Source of the DNA: Vitis vinifera
Taxonomy: Eukaryota > Streptophyta > Magnoliopsida > Vitales > Vitaceae
Assembly (NCBI RefSeq): GCF_030704535.1
Contig: NC_081811.1
Location: 795,501-859,500, forward strand
DNA: 64,000 nucleotides
Direction: 5' to 3'
Below are positions 1-14,360 of the stretch, piece by piece; position 1 is the first letter of the stretch, and every line of letters begins with the position of its first letter. Under the pieces are notes generated by a model. It made no database searches and had not been told where the DNA came from. It saw only the letters and a program-made list of their open reading frames with translations. Position numbers and translations under genes: made by a program.

Positions 1-2062
1 AAGAGAATCCATCTTAAAAGAAGGGATCACCTTCTTTATCTCCCGCCCCTGTTAGGATGGGGATTAAGGGAAATTTGTAAAGCCTGTTGGGAGCAGAGAG
101 GAGACTGACATTGAAATAGTGAGGTGAGTTGGAGTCTGAGAAATGAAACCACAGCCTGTTCCTACATTTTCTCTGAGATGGGTTTGCAAGAAGAGACCTT
201 GTATTTTAAAGAGATGGTCCATGGCTGAAAAAACAGTAAAAATTCCCAAATAAATGTAAGAGGCTTTTGAGTTTGTGCTCTTGGGGCATGGATCAAACAA
301 GTGAAGATACTAGGGCTCCAACTTGGGCAGATTGGGTTAGGTTTTCCATCGACTTGAACTCAATCCAAATTAAGGAACGTACAACTTCAACGCAGAATTA
401 ATTCAATTTCATTTTTCTAAATTCGAGAGAGGTTTGGATTAGTAGGGTTACACTTTGAATCATTTGTCCAAGTTGTATGGATCAATTTTGGATTTTGAGT
501 TGAATTGTGGAAATGATTTTTTCAACTTTACTTTTTATATATTTATGTCAAAATTTAAATAATAAATAAAGTATTGTTTCAAGATAATAATAAAATAGAA
601 AAATAAATCTATTTATATTTCTAAAAACATATATAATTAGATTTACATTTTTTCCCTTTAAATAGTTTAAAAAGCATATAAATGAATATTATTATATATA
701 ATAACATAAACTATAAATGTTATAAAATATCAAATCGTAATGTTCATGCTCTTCAAACAACTTGTGAAGGGATCAAAAACTGACCACCCAAAACACCATC
801 CTCCCATCACAATACCATAGCACCATTCAGGAAATAAGGTACATCCAATTATTAAATCTAACTAAAGTAATTAACCCTTGACAAACATCATGATTAGGGA
901 TAAGTTCCTCTAAAAGTTGATAGCCTCTGAAGAGTCTCTAAGTAGACAACACAAAACCCATGAGGCAGCCTTCAAATCCCCTCAAGCGGGAGGCGGGTGG
1001 TAGACCAAAACCACCTTCAAGTAGCTTAGGGAAAAAGATCCAAAAAGTCTACATAAAGCATGAAAAAACCTATTGCAAGCACAAGAATAATGAAAAGTTA
1101 TATACCATTCAACCTTTACTCTGCTCCAAGGCTTGGAAGAGAAAGACAGAAACAAAAGAAAGTAATTTCTCAATGATCAAGGAGGTTATAAATAGCTTCC
1201 CCCCACTAAGAGAAAGGCCAGTCCTCCTCTACCAAATCCTTCTTTATATCTACTATAAAGGATAATGAAAAATTAGCTACTCATTGAAAAATTTTAATAT
1301 TTTCTCCTTGTTTCCACACTTAATCCAAATTGAGTTTAGATATTAGGAAACTCAACCTAATATTAAAAATGTCAAGTGCAGATTACCTGAATATCTTGTT
1401 CAATCCAAATACATGGTTCCCAAACCCAAATCAAATTAAGTTCAGATCAAGGAAACTCAACCTAGTATTAATAATGTTTGTCCAATGGGTTGGGTTCAAG
1501 TTAGATGGATAGCAACCCATCCATAGGAAGGAAATTGTCTTCATTCAATTTGAACCCCATGGAATCCCCACTACAATCATAGGGAGACTAACTATGAAAC
1601 CCTCATTCAATTGATATGAAAACCAAGACACAATGGAAGGAAGGAGCAGCAAAAAAAGTCTTTTAACTAGTCTAAATATTTCATGGATAAAAGAAAGCAA
1701 GAGTACAGGGCAATACAGAAATAAACTGTTCTTCATGCAAGTCCAGGAAAAACTGTTTCAGCTCCGGAGGCCAAACGCATCAGATGTTGCTGTAACACCC
1801 AGATAATTATCCAAACCATGTCAAGGTGCCTTATTTCAGATTTGGATCAAATATTAGTAAATACCAAAATCAAGAAAATTCCAAGAGATGGGCAAGCCCC
1901 AAGCTGTTTAGATTACATTCCATCATAGCAAGATTGAACCTGGTTGATACGCTTCTCATCATGCCTGTCAAGCCTTTTTGTACACCAAATGGTGATAAAA
2001 GGTCTACCCAGAAAGCTAGTCCTTGCCAATCTACAAGCCATCGCCAATAAAAACTGTTTGTC
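1..2062. other. Gene-free AT-rich DNA downstream of the cyclophilin gene
   Basis: I see no convincing coding region here; the open frames lack recognisable motifs and overlap each other on both strands. About 320-480 and 1320-1510 contain related phrases (for example GGAAACTCAACCTA at about 1346 and 1460), which suggests an old, locally duplicated repeat. Roughly 1740-2062 is likely the 3'UTR and 3' flank of the minus-strand cyclophilin gene. Confidence 0.5.
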
Positions 2063-5000
2063 TCATACGGGACTGGCATCTCCATAGGAGACTAAACCCT
2101 TTTGTCCATCTGGGGAGCTTGATCTAGACCTGCTGGGAGACACGGAAGCTGCTTTACCGCAGGGTTTTTGTGGGGTGGCCTCTGTCGATCCAGATCCAGA
2201 TGAGCCTCTGCTCCTGGACCTTGATCTGAACCTTCCTTTATCTGAAGGGCGCTGATCATCACCTTGGGGTCCAAGACGGGACCTTAACCTCTCACTTATG
2301 GGAGGTCGGTTATCTGTAGGACTTGGACTACGCATTGGACTCCGGCTGCGGACCCTGTTACGACCATGGTAAGCACCTGGGCTGCGAGACGCACTCCGGC
2401 TTCTGCTTCTTCTGCGTCGGTATCTAACAAAAGGGAAATATGAGTTAGTTGACTAGGTAAATCTGTTTGAATGACAGCCATAAGATAGCAAAGGGTATCA
2501 CAGCTTCATCAGACTAATTATTGGAAGACACATTTGCACATCAAATAACCAATTTTCAGAAAAGGATCATTCATATCAACAGCAGTTCATGGTCTATAAC
2601 CAGCTGGGTCCAACAGACCAACAGTTGAACCGAGACATTATATCAGAAAATATTCAACAAGCTCCAATCAGGTAAAATATGAAATAGGAGAAGGAAGTTC
2701 TTTAGAAATTCAATATAAATGGTCAGTAGCATTGTTCAGTAGTAAGGAGAATAAAAAGAATGAATTGCGGACTTATATTGCAGTTTTGACCCATAGATGA
2801 TCCAAGTTTTCTTCTGCTAGGTTTTCTCTTTGAAAACCCTAAGATTAGACTTGATCTTAAGCTACAAGGCTGAGAAAAGCTTCAAGAGATTTCTCAAAAT
2901 TTTCAGGCAGGAGGTAATCCAACAAATCTGGACAAAATTGTACTGTTTCACCCAGTAAAGAAGTTCAGTATTTTTCCCTTTGCAAATGGTTTTAAAGGTT
3001 GTCAAATCAACCAATTTTTAGAAACTTACAAAAGGAAAAAGTTGCCAGTTTATAGTTCTACCCATCCAAGTCATCCACTGCCAGGTCCAGTTAAATTTTT
3101 CAAAACACAATACAGATTTCTTTTGAGAAATGACACACTTTAGCAACCTACAGATACGAGATTATGTTATTGCATTTTCTGTGGCAGTGGAGATGAATCC
3201 ATTTAATTTTCCATGGCATTTTTCTTTGTTGGTACTCCTAACACTGAGCCACAAAGTCCCACCTTATGCTTTCAGCTGTTACCAGGTATGAAGAATCAAA
3301 TCCTGAAATCAGTTTTTCCTCTATTGATCATAGATTCATCATCAAAATATTAAAAGGTGTCATTCATTCCTTTTTAACACCAAGGTAAATGGTACCACTG
3401 ATCTTACCTTTGATCAATGCCTGGAGTATGTAATTTAAAATATGGTGCAGGGACAAGATCCAAGATCCTAAATCAAAAATGAAGTACAACATTTGACAGC
3501 AAAGTTCATGCTGCAGGCACACATAGTGAGACTATTTTTAACCGGTAGTGTTGAATGAATGAAGAGAAAACAGATCTAGGATGAACCATGAAAAATTTTA
3601 AAGATAATAGATCTACTTTATAATTGATTATGTTGTTAGAAATTCATTCAAAACATTGGTTACTACAGGTGAACAGCGCAAAAGAAAGAAAAGAGGAAAA
3701 AGAAATTCAGTCGAATTTTGGGTGTTTACAGTTAAATGCTGTAATCATGATTAAAGTTATCAGTTATCAACATCAAGAAACAGCATATCGTAGCAATGTG
3801 AGAAAAATAGCAAAGCTAAAATGGTTAAAGTGAAAGGACCAAACATGGAGAGGAAAGATGATCCAGAAAACTGAGGGGAAGAGAGAGAACCTGGGGGGAC
3901 TCCTTCCTCGTGGTGGGCTTCTGTAACGTCTTTGTGGGGAGCGCTCTGAGTAACTTCTGTAGCTTGAATACCTAGAACAAACAATCAGAATAAGAGTCAA
4001 AATTCATGGAAGCTTTACCTGTAAGTCAGTTACATGTCTTTTAGATTACCTATCGCGATTCCTTGCATTAACATTTCTTCCACCATAAGGGTAGGACCGG
4101 CGCGGGGAACGCTCTGGAGATGGAGTACGGTATCGACGTGCAAAGGAGAAACGATCAGTAAAACCACGCCCTTTTCTAATGCGTTTTGGAGCACCATTGG
4201 GAGAAGGGCTTCTTGACAAACCACGTCCATGATTCGAAGCAGGAGGTTCAGTGGCTTTGCGGGCAGGACTACCTAATGGGCTCCTTGAATTTCCCTGGTT
4301 TCGCTTGCCAGACTTCCTAGCAGGACTGCGACTGTCATGCTGGTATCTGGGACTCATAGTTGAGATTTTTTTAGGACTAATGCTTGGATTTCTCCTTGGG
4401 CTAATCTTTGCCCTTCTTCTTGGGCTTGGAGTGAGACTCCTATTAGTTAAATAGTCCAGGAAATTTGATCTCAGTACAACATCAGAAGCATATGGACTCT
4501 AGAATGCACTAGGCAACAGTCAAACTCATATCAAAATTTTAGAAAGGAAATACTTGAAGACAAATGAAGCAAGCCAAAAGCACAGACCTGGATTTGCCCG
4601 AGTCATCTGACAATGGATGTTGCTTGGCAGTTTTCTCAGATTTAGCTTCTGTACCATGTCCATTATTTAGAAGTTCATTCTTTTGAGAAAATTCCCCCTC
4701 TTCGTGCGATGAATCATCCTCAGACATCTTCAGCTCATGATCCTTTTGTGGTTTTGTAATAGTATCTTGTTCTAGGGCCCCAGTTTTCTTTCCTGCATCT
4801 AGAGAAGCAAAAGCAGCCATGAGGCAAAACTCTAGTGCTCACTTATTGCTAATAAAAGAGTATTGATGGAATTTATTTTAAAGCCTCGCTGTATCACAAT
4901 GTGCAAATGCAACAGATGGCATACCTAAATTTCGTGGGTGTTTGCTTTCAGTGTGTGTTGAGTTACTGGTTTTATGAGCAGAAACATGATGACTGGCTTT

Positions 5001-8000
5001 CTCATCATCAGAGCTGCTTCTGCTGCTGCTAGTACTCCCACTATCTGTTCCACTCGAACTCTCTGAACTCCTGAAAAGAAAGGGGAAAAAAGAATTGGTA
5101 AGACGAAGAAAGCCCAGGTGGGGGATAGGGTCGTTGCACAGGCAGATAATGTATATATAGGCTGACTCAAAATAATAAAGGCCAGACCATTTGGACTTGT
5201 GCCGTGATTTTTTGTCACGTAGACCTCTCTTCCTATCCTTTCGTCCATCCTTCCTTTTTTTCCCGCGCTGGTGCTTATCTCTTTTCAATGGTCTCCTCCT
5301 CTTTCTACGCCTTCCATCGCTGGAGGAACTTGAATCTGATAGTGAGGAATCTGAATCTGAAGCTGAATCATTATCAGAAGAATAAGAATCAGAATCAGTA
5401 TCGGAGCTGTATGAATCAGATGATGAGTATTTCCGTTTTCTTTTCTTTCTTCTGTCTTTGAGAGAGTTCCTGCGTCTTCCTCTTGCTTGCTCATCAGAAC
5501 TGTCATCAGAAGAAAGTGCTTTCCCAGATTTTTTCTTTCTCCCTGAAAATAAAAACCATACCTTTAAGCATAAACATGGAACGATATGAAATATACTATG
5601 TTACCCATTAAATGAGGTTCCACTTGCATCAGAAACAATGACTAATCTAGCATTACCTTTCTCTGTTCCAACAGCACCATGAATTTTATTTTCAGAAGTT
5701 TCACCACAGTCTACAATTTTTACAAGCCGAGCAGGTTTCCCATCACCTGTTCCCAATTGTTCAATTTTCTTCAAGGTGTCAATTCCCTGCACAACCTTGC
5801 CAAAAACAACATGTTTCCTGCCATATGATCAATGATTAAACTTCTCAGATAACAATCTGTTGAATATGGTGGGGGAGGAGTGAAAAAAGTTGGGGGATGA
5901 CATGTGAAAAATAGAATGCAGCCAAATGTTGCACAATAGAAGCATAGATCAAATACCCATCAAGATGGGGTTGACGCTTGAAAGTCATAAAGAACTGGGA
6001 CCCATTTGTGTTTGGACCACTATTTGCCATAGAGAGAAAACCAGGCCCTTCATGTGCCCGTTTAAAATTCTCATCTGCAAAGAGAACCATAAGTATTATA
6101 TGACTATTCATAAGACCAACGCACATGCATTCTCAAACACACAGCATTTCTACCTGCAAACTTCCCTCCATAAATACTTTCTCCACCAGTGCCTGCAAAC
6201 CATCAAAAGGTTTTGCCTTACAAGTCTGGGCATTAAGATATAAGTCAAATAGAGAATATGCATCCACGGAAGCAATAGATGAAGGGAACAAAAAGCACAT
6301 ACCATTTCCCTTTGAAAAATCACCACCCTGCATAGTCAGGGAGAAGAAAAAAAATCAGATTTATAACTTAGAGCACAGAAAGAAATATAAATAACAAGTC
6401 TGGTATTCTCTAACTCTCCATCCATATCCTTCCTGTCTATTCAATTTGAATTTGCATAACATCTTGCCATACATAAATGCCACCTATCTGTTTGAAATTT
6501 ACCACCAAAGCAAACCATTTTACCATTTCTTCAGAGGATTTACTTTGGCCTATTTGCCATAGAATTTGCTATGATTTGCAAGTACAGACATGGTGGCTCA
6601 GAATCCATAATGAGTTGTTCGCACAACTCCTCCCTAAAATCTGGGTATAAGGATACTGCTAGCTATTGGTGCACCTATGTGAACAATAATCTGTGAAAAA
6701 TATCAAAGTTTACCCTTTTTCTTTTTCTGTCTGCCCTGTGGTAGAACCATTATGAGTTCTATTTTTGGATGATCAAATCAACATATACTGGCGCAATAAA
6801 AATAATATAACATATGGGTCTTGAGGACCAAACATTTTTTAATTTTTTTTTACCAGAACATATTATTAGTTATAATGAAAAAACAAATTAATACTATACT
6901 GGCCATTAATTGTATGCATTGTGTGTACTATGCTACACCTCCTCTTAAGTGCTTTTAATATATTTTCTCTTTTGCCTATAACAAAGATGAAAAACAAATT
7001 AATACAAAAACACACTTAGGTAGAAGACATACATTCTTATCCACATTTTTAGAAGTAAATAAATATGGACTTTTCTAAATTTCCACACTGGTGGACTCAT
7101 GGATATGATTGTTGCGTTAACTAGCTTCTGGCACACAATCATCACCACTCAAAACCTGAGGCGCAATTGACTATATGTCATATACTATTTATTACCATCC
7201 AAGAGGATGAAATATATGGATCATCAGGATATCCTATACAAGGACAACATCAATATCAATGGCTCCCTGGAAAACTGATAAACTTAATATGTATTGCACA
7301 TGCAGAGAGGATGACTTATCCTTATGCACAGATGAAGACTTCTTTAAACAATGAAGCCAGCAACGCTAAGGCACATAAATAATAGTAGCCTTTACCATGA
7401 GTTCCATAGCTATGCCAAGATTGCCAAAACCAAACAGCACCTTCCGTGGATGTACCACAGATAATAAAGACACGTTTTAATAAAAAGAAAATGGTTTACA
7501 AAGAAAAGAAAATACACACTTGGGCCATGAATCCTTTAATTATACGATGGAAAAATGATCCCTTGTAGTGCAGAGGTTTCCCAGTAGAAGTACCAACACC
7601 CTTTTCACCTGCAGTGAACCAAAACAGAAGACTGTCAACATCCATCAGAATGCTGGTGAAAGCAGAAAGGTGTGGTTTCATGTAAAACCAACAGTAGAGA
7701 ACAACAAAACACTTCTTTTTATTTTGCTTTTAATAGGCAAAAAACACATTCAACCTCCTACCAGTATAAGCTCTTAACTATTCATGGAAAAAAGAGCGAA
7801 AAAAACAGCAGAATTTGTAACTCTGATTTCAGAGACAGAAAATTAAATCCTTGTTTGGCTAACAGTCTTAACTTTCCCAGAAGGAAAATTAAATAAAGAC
7901 TGGAAACAGAGTAGTACCATTCATTCAGCCTTTATGGCACTTGATTTGACCGAAGTCCTTATGTTAGGTCTATGTTATGCGGATTCAGGTAAGAATGTCA

Positions 8001-8863
8001 GGTGCAGGTGTGGTTCTAAGAGTGGGATTCATTTGACTATCAAATTTTAGGATCCTAAATAGGGCTAATGTATAAGTGTCCAAAAATTAGATAATATATT
8101 AGTCTGAGATGGTGTTTTAAACACAGGACAGAAGGTTAGAAATTTTAAATCATGATGATTAAATTATGGATATATACATATGGGAATTTTACACAATATA
8201 GCTATATAAAGACATATTTCAAATATGAGGATTTAAATGGGGTTGCCTGCAAATAAGTTAAATTACAAATTTGATAAATGAGGGGCCAGATCAGATCGAA
8301 ACACTCTTCTTAACCACCTCGTAAATATTTGTCATCCAGTTTCAGGATCCAAGAGATTTCTCAAAATTCTTGTCATTAATTAATTGAAACACCACCTAAG
8401 TCAATGCTTTTTGTAAGATAACAGGAAAAAAAATGACAGGTTCATGGCCAGTGCTCCAAACAAGGTGACTTCAGACACCCCATATCAGAAGCAAACAATG
8501 CTATTGTTATTAGGTTGCAGCTTTGTGCACATAATTTAAGGATAGATATTTGCGATCACAGTGGAGTCAGATTCACAGCAAGATACCTGTACAGAGTGCC
8601 CTAAAATTCTCTGCTGTCTTAGGAACAACATCTGCAAAAAGCTGCACATTTCAAAAGAAACATGGTTATCTAAACTCAAATGCAATAAATAAATTTGGTA
8701 AACAATCAAAAGAAACTAAAAAAACTCAAGGAAAAGAAAAAATAATAATAATAACAAACAGGAGGGATATCCAGGCATCAATTACCTCAATAACAATTTT
8801 TTCCACAGGATCCCCATCAATTGATACGTCTAGGAATACAAGAGGATTCTTTTTCTTAGTCAT
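2063..8863 (-). CDS. CYP63: Nuclear peptidyl-prolyl cis-trans isomerase with RS domain (CYP63/CYP95-type cyclophilin)
   Basis: The reconstructed CDS has 13 exons, all with GT-AG introns and consistent phase: 8863-8786, 8641-8587, 7608-7520, 6327-6303, 6192-6154, 6074-5957, 5817-5657, 5542-5188, 5070-4925, 4798-4588, 4439-4050, 3971-3891 and 2423-2063, giving 702 aa. Residues 1-180 form a cyclophilin domain that starts [17 protein letters not shown]. Catalytic equivalents of human CypA are present (R66, F71, Q74, Q122, F124, H137), but the Trp that contacts cyclosporin is His132 (QPHLDG), as is common in large plant cyclophilins. The tail is Lys/Arg-rich, then Asp/Ser-rich (exons 8-10), then an SR/RSP-rich region (exons 11-13) ending DASPV. 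Family knowledge: these proteins sit in nuclear speckles, bind SR splicing factors and isomerise prolines. Transcript isoforms through the RS exons are likely. The assignment to CYP63 rather than CYP95 is from recalled similarity and synteny. Confidence 0.93.
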
Positions 8864-11580
8864 CTCTCTTCCCTCCACAGATGCTGGAAAATCACCCCAG
8901 TATTAGCACATCTTTTGTAAAGCCATATAAAGAAATATCAGAATTTCTAATGTAGGACTGAGTATTTCAGTTCAAATGCAAAACATTTTCACTCTGTTGG
9001 GCAGAAATCTCCAACAACCAGGTAATCTTTTTTGTTCAATAATTATTGATATGAAATTTTCAACTGCAAGAATTCATTCTATATTTCCACTTACATTGAC
9101 ATAATATAGATCCAGAATCAACCATGTGGACACTGATGTCATACAAATAACAGAACTTCTGAGTCCATGCATGGTATTGGCATATGAGTTTGTTTATCAT
9201 CCAAAAAAAAGAAGACAAAACACGCACACACAAATGCATGCCTGAAGTTCGCAAGGACCAACAGTCAATGGCTTCCCATCCATAACACCTTAATAAAAAA
9301 TTGTGGCTTGCATGACCTCAAACATATATTTCACTTCCTTCAGAAAGCATATGTGTCAAGGAGAAACACATCAGTAAGTCATGCAAATATTTGGGATTGG
9401 AGCTCTTAGGCAGGTTCACTCAACTTGAGTCCTGACCAACCATACATGAGATGATTGTCCTAATAATGTTTGCAGTATGTAACTCACCAAGAGAAAACAT
9501 TTAACTATTACATATTCAGGATAGTTTTTAGTTCTCTTGTTAATTGCTGAACTGAATATGACACAATTCCTTTTTTCAGAAAGAACCAAATTTGCACTCC
9601 TCAAAAATCAAATGAAATATCCTCTAAACTTTGAGATGGCCATTTTATTTCATTCTTGAGATTTAGAGGTCCTTAGCAACCAGAACTCACTTCCCTTATA
9701 CAGGAATTCTTCTTTGACATGCAATAAATTCAAGTCCCAACCAAGTATATAATCAAAAGTGATATTAAGGTGCTTGGACTGGATAAGGCAATGCTGTAAC
9801 ACTTAAAAACATAAACAAAGAGGCAGGCTCAGAAATTTTAAAGGTAATTTTTTTTTCTATTTTTTTTAAGTAAACAAAAGAAGCTTTCAGCCTTTGCAAG
9901 AACAACACCCCATCTTCAAAAGAAATTTTATTTCTAGTCTTCCAAACTGACCAAAACAAGCACAAAGAGCCTACTTTCCACACCATTTTGCTCTTTTTGC
10001 CCACCAAAGCTCCATCCCAGCCCAAAAGAGTCCCCCTTACCGAAGAAGGGAACACTCAACACACACTGAACAGGGGAAAAAATAGTTTTCACACCTCCCT
10101 CGTCTTTTCGCAATGGAGAAGAAGATGGTCAATAGACTCCTCATGAACTTGGCACAAAAAACATCTATTTGCTAAGGCTCATCCCCTCTTATGAATTTGG
10201 TCCATAGTTAGAGCTTTTTCCCATGAATCTTCTTAGGCAAAGAAACTAATTTTTGGTTGCACCCAAGAGTTCCAGATTATCTTTATTGGGAAGCAAACTG
10301 AAGAATCCGGCTCTTAAGACTTTGTAAAGGGACTTTACAGAAAACTTACCATCTTTGGACTCCAACCACCTTACCCCATCCCCCTTATCCAACATCACTT
10401 TTTCCCCACTCAATCACCCCAGCAGGTTCTCCACTTCACCCAGCTCCCAATCATTGAAAAGCCTAGTGAAATGAGGGTTCCAACTCCCCCTCCCCTTTCC
10501 CCACTTGTTGAACCAGTCCATAAATCACACACCCAAGCCTCTTTGGATGCAACTAAAACAAATAAAGAGGGGAAAGAATCGCACAACAGTGAGGTTCCAC
10601 ACCACTTGTCCTTCCAATTTATGACAATAACACTGACCCCCAGGCTACACAACCAGGGTTTGACTGTCCCCATGTCTTAAAAGAGTACACCCCCAAAATC
10701 CCCATTGAATGCAAGATTCATCTCATATTTTTATTACAACCTCCAAGAAATTCATCAACTAAACTAGCCAGCATGTTCCTAAGCTGAATATTGCCTAAAC
10801 TGAGCCTGTTACAATTGAGAGAACAAATGCAAAAAAAAAAAGAAACCACATTTTTAAAGCCCCTAGAAAGCAAAACCAGTGATCTACCTTCACAGAAGCC
10901 TCAGTGCGGTCAATGGTACTGTTAAAGACTCTGCTGAGGATTCTGATCTTTTCCTCAGCTTCATTATAAAAACCCATCAAAAAATTGAGCCATTGAGAAG
11001 AAGTGACCCTCCCCGCAAATTTTTCCAGGAAATATTTTCCCTCGAAACAAACAAGCCTTAGAACGTATAAAAGATTCCAAAACCAGAAAAATTAAAAATG
11101 ACACAGAAAACGTGCTACACAATGCGTTAGCAATCTCGGAAAGCATTTTCCCAAAACTGAACTTCGTCATTTTCAATTACCACTGCATAACATAAATCAC
11201 AATCCCAATAAAACGCATAAAAAGAACTGAGAAATATTAGATCTTTACTGAACCAACACTCGCATTGGAACAAACCCACAAAACCCCAAACCCTAATTTC
11301 CCAATCAAGCTCATATTCAACACAAAAAAAAAAAAAAAAAAGATTCCACAAAACCCTAAACCCTAATTGTTAAAAAAGAACAATTTCAACATAACATAAA
11401 ACAAATTGCCCGTTATATGAAATTCAACTCATTGTAAAGACTTGATTCAGAGCTAACATGGGTTCGAAAACACTAACCTTTCACTGAATTCAACAAAGCT
11501 TCACTCAATTCAGATTAAACAGAGGCGTTTTCCACCAGAGAGAAAGAGGGAGAGCGAGTACGGGAGAGAGACTGATTTTT
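8864..11580 (-). other. 5'UTR exons and long 5'UTR intron of the cyclophilin gene
   Basis: Coding starts 20 nt after an acceptor at 8884-8885 (TTTTCCAG), so the ATG at 8863 sits in a second exon. A likely first non-coding exon covers about 11575-11478 and ends in GAAAG followed by donor GTTAGTG. This gives a 2.6-kb leader intron, common in plant housekeeping genes, where such introns often raise expression. The intron holds a LINE relic (9760-10680) and telo-box-like AAACCCTAA motifs at about 11283 and 11345. The first-exon 5' end is inferred; transcript data would fix it. Confidence 0.6.
9760..10680 (-). mobile_element. Truncated L1-type LINE (3' end of ORF2, zf-RVT region) in the 5'UTR intron of CYP63
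   Basis: Two minus-strand reading frames, 10673-10410 and 10055-9765, encode the typical C-terminal portion of plant L1 ORF2. The first carries a WKDKWCGTSLLCDSFPSLF stretch and a degenerate DLWTG...GERGG motif. The second carries TLLGWDGALVGKKSKMVWK then LCLFWSVWKTRNKISFEDG. The region between them matches the zf-RVT domain area, with the frame lost. The piece is 5'-truncated and broken by frameshifts, so it is dead. It lies in the same orientation as the host gene. No clear poly(A) tail or target duplication was seen. Confidence 0.85.
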
Positions 11581-11584
11581 TTTC

Positions 11585-11700
11585 TTTTTTTGTTCTTTTT
11601 CATTTCTTAGGTTTTTTTACATGAGGAAGAATCTGGTGGATCGGAGAGCAGGCTTGTCAGGCAGGGTGGCGTCACTAGTCGCTTCTCTCTGCGCCACGTG
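11585..11700 (-). promoter_or_regulatory. Probable core promoter of the cyclophilin gene with a G-box
   Basis: Just upstream of the likely first exon lies a GC-richer stretch with a perfect palindromic G-box, CACGTG, at 11695-11700. A pyrimidine/TC-rich tract is present near the start and no TATA box is obvious, which fits a broadly expressed gene. Transcription factor binding is inference. Confidence 0.45.
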
Positions 11701-14350
11701 TTTAGCTCGTATGATATGGTTGCTATAAAATTTGGGGAATAGAAGGGAAAATAATTTTTAAAACAAAGAAAAATATAAAATATATTTAAATTTAATAAAT
11801 TATTTTTATATTCTACTTTAAATTTATTTTAATTATCTAAAATTTTTAATGTAAAAATTAAATAATTTAAAAATAAATAAACTTTTAACTCTTATTTTAT
11901 TTTATATTATATCAAGTCAACCAAAACTAACCTAAAAATTAAAAAAAAAATGTTTCAAAATCAAATATGTTATATACAAACAATTAAACATCTTTTAATT
12001 ATTTTTATTTTTTATTTTTTTCTTGACGGCTATTTTAAATCAAATTTATATTACATGCAAAATCAAATTTATTTTTAAAATATTAAAAATATAAAAAAAA
12101 TAACTTAAAAATATTTTAAGTTTATAAATAGATTTTTATTTTATAAAACATTAAAGAATAATTTTTAAAAATTATTATAAAAAACCATTTTGTTTAACCA
12201 TTTTTTAAAATACTTCCCTAGCGAAGTGGTCTGTTTGGGAAATGTTTTTTAAAATAGCTTTGAAAAATAGTTTTTGAAAATTATTCTTTAGAAAAAAGTA
12301 TGTTTAAAAACTTAAAATGTTTTTAACTTATTTTTAAAAATAATTTTTATATTTAGTATTTTATTTTTAATTATTTTACATATTTATATAATTATTTTTT
12401 AAAACAGTCTAAAAATATAAATAAAAAATAATAATTAAAAAATGTTATCTGAAAACACCTTATTATTTGTTATTAAATACATAAAATAGAAAATATTTTT
12501 TTTGTTATTAAACATTTTCCTAATTTTTATAATTTTTTACTCTGAAAAATATAAAATTATTCTAAAAAATAGTCATTAAATAGATATAAGTTTCTCACAT
12601 GTTTTTAATTTGAAAGATGCGTGGGTATATGTCCAATATAAGCTTTTGGCAACTTTGAATCAAATTCTCCCAATTTTTTATTTAAAATTTTGGCTTTTGT
12701 CTAGTCTTTTTTTTAAGCATTAACTTGACCATGAAAATGAGAGCTCATAAAAGACACGATGCCCATTTGGTTGAATGGAATGGGGATTAGAAACATGAGA
12801 CTTCTTTCCATATGTTAATAACTTGGAAGACTAAGGTAATGGTTGGAAAAGGTCTTTGAATGGAGGTGAATGGTCATCCTCTCTCTCTCCCCGTTATCTT
12901 CCGATCTTAGTAGTCAAGAAAACTAGAGAGAATTCATGAAAACTTAAAATAACATTCTATGTAATATCTAATAGCATAAGATGAAATTATCATAAATTGA
13001 GTGCTTATTTTCATGATCAATTGTTGATATCAGAAAAACACTTTTTATTTCAAAAACATTTAAAGTTAGAATATGATCAAAGATATGAAAATTTTGAATA
13101 AAATATGAAGAATATGAAAAATATGATTAGTATAAATCATATGACCTGAACATATATAAAAAAGTGTGATTAAGGTAAAAATAAAATAACGTGAATACAA
13201 AATTTTCGTGCAACACTTTTTTTTATAGACACAAAAGCTGACCTTATTACTTTAACGGTGTCATGTAAATGGGTAATATTTAAACGAGTAAAAGCTACTC
13301 TAAAAATAACATACTATTTTTCCATAAGAGCTCTTGTTGATTGAATGGTTCGAAATTTTAATGTAGGTTTTGCATCATCTAGGGTTATAACACGTTCCAA
13401 GAGTTAGGTTGTCCACCTATTAAAAGGGTTCATAACATTACGAGATAACTTGATCTATTTTTATTAGGGGCGTTAGAGGATTAAGAGACCCTTAACTAGT
13501 ATAGAAGGACCAAGAAAGAGAACGTCCTCCTTTAACATTACCTTTATGTATTTGGTTCGAGGAGAAGTAAGAAATTTCTAAATTGGTGCATGTACATGAC
13601 ACTTTGCCAATTATTCTAACCCTTTTTCTAAGACATAAAATTAATATAGAATTAATAGAAACTCATCTAAACTGTTTTGAAACTTTGAGTTATTCTTAGG
13701 ACCTAACTGTATATTCAAAGATATTTTTTAAACATATATTAAAAAAGAATATCATCAATCATATGGGATCAAATATACAATTTTTAATTTACCACTTGAA
13801 TGCCTCTAGCAACACAATAACGCAGCTAGCATTGACTTAACTTGGAGGGGAAAAGCCAGACACATCAATAGACCATGACCTGGCTAGGCAGAGGAGACTA
13901 GGTCTTTTCTCAAAGCGATACACTTGATGCTCCCCATTAATCTTCAAGCTTGGTTTAGTTGCTGCCATGGAGATACACCCATGACTCCATGAGCTTTTCC
14001 CCCAATCATATGCTCCTTTTCAAACATGGGACCATTCCTTTGAATGAACATAAAGAAATAATAATGATGGGGCTGATGGTAGGTGAGAGTATTTAAGTAA
14101 AACCTTCAACAAAATCAAATACCCCCAAAAAAAGAAAAAGAAAAGGAGTATATAGTCATACCTGTTTGACTTTGCTCGAGGTCTGAGGGAAGACTGATAA
14201 TAATGTCATTGAAATTTCTTAGTCCAAGAGTTGATTTTGACCAATTACTTTGAATCTAAATTTTCTCAAGCGTGTTTGACAAAGTGTTAATTTTTTTTTT
14301 TTTTTACTAATTAACAACCCACTTGATCATCTGCATGAAACTGGCTCAAA
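11701..14350. other. AT-rich intergenic region
   Basis: The stretch 11750-12600 is very AT-rich, with many near-repeats of the type TTTTTAAAATA, probably decayed MITEs; a CTGTTTGGGAAATG phrase at about 12228 resembles a MITE end. The rest (12600-14350) is unremarkable. I see no coding potential. Confidence 0.5.
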
Positions 14351-14353
14351 CTC

Positions 14354-14360
14354 TATAAAA
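14354..14360 (+). promoter_or_regulatory. TATA box of the calmodulin-like gene
   Basis: CTATAAAAT lies about 120 bases before the ATG at 14476, which would place the transcription start near 14385 and leave a leader of about 90 nt. Confidence 0.55.

Noticed and set aside
960-1265. Plus-strand open frame of 101 codons
   Set aside because: Composition is generic, no motif is visible, and an opposite-strand frame overlaps it; no promoter or splice context supports it.
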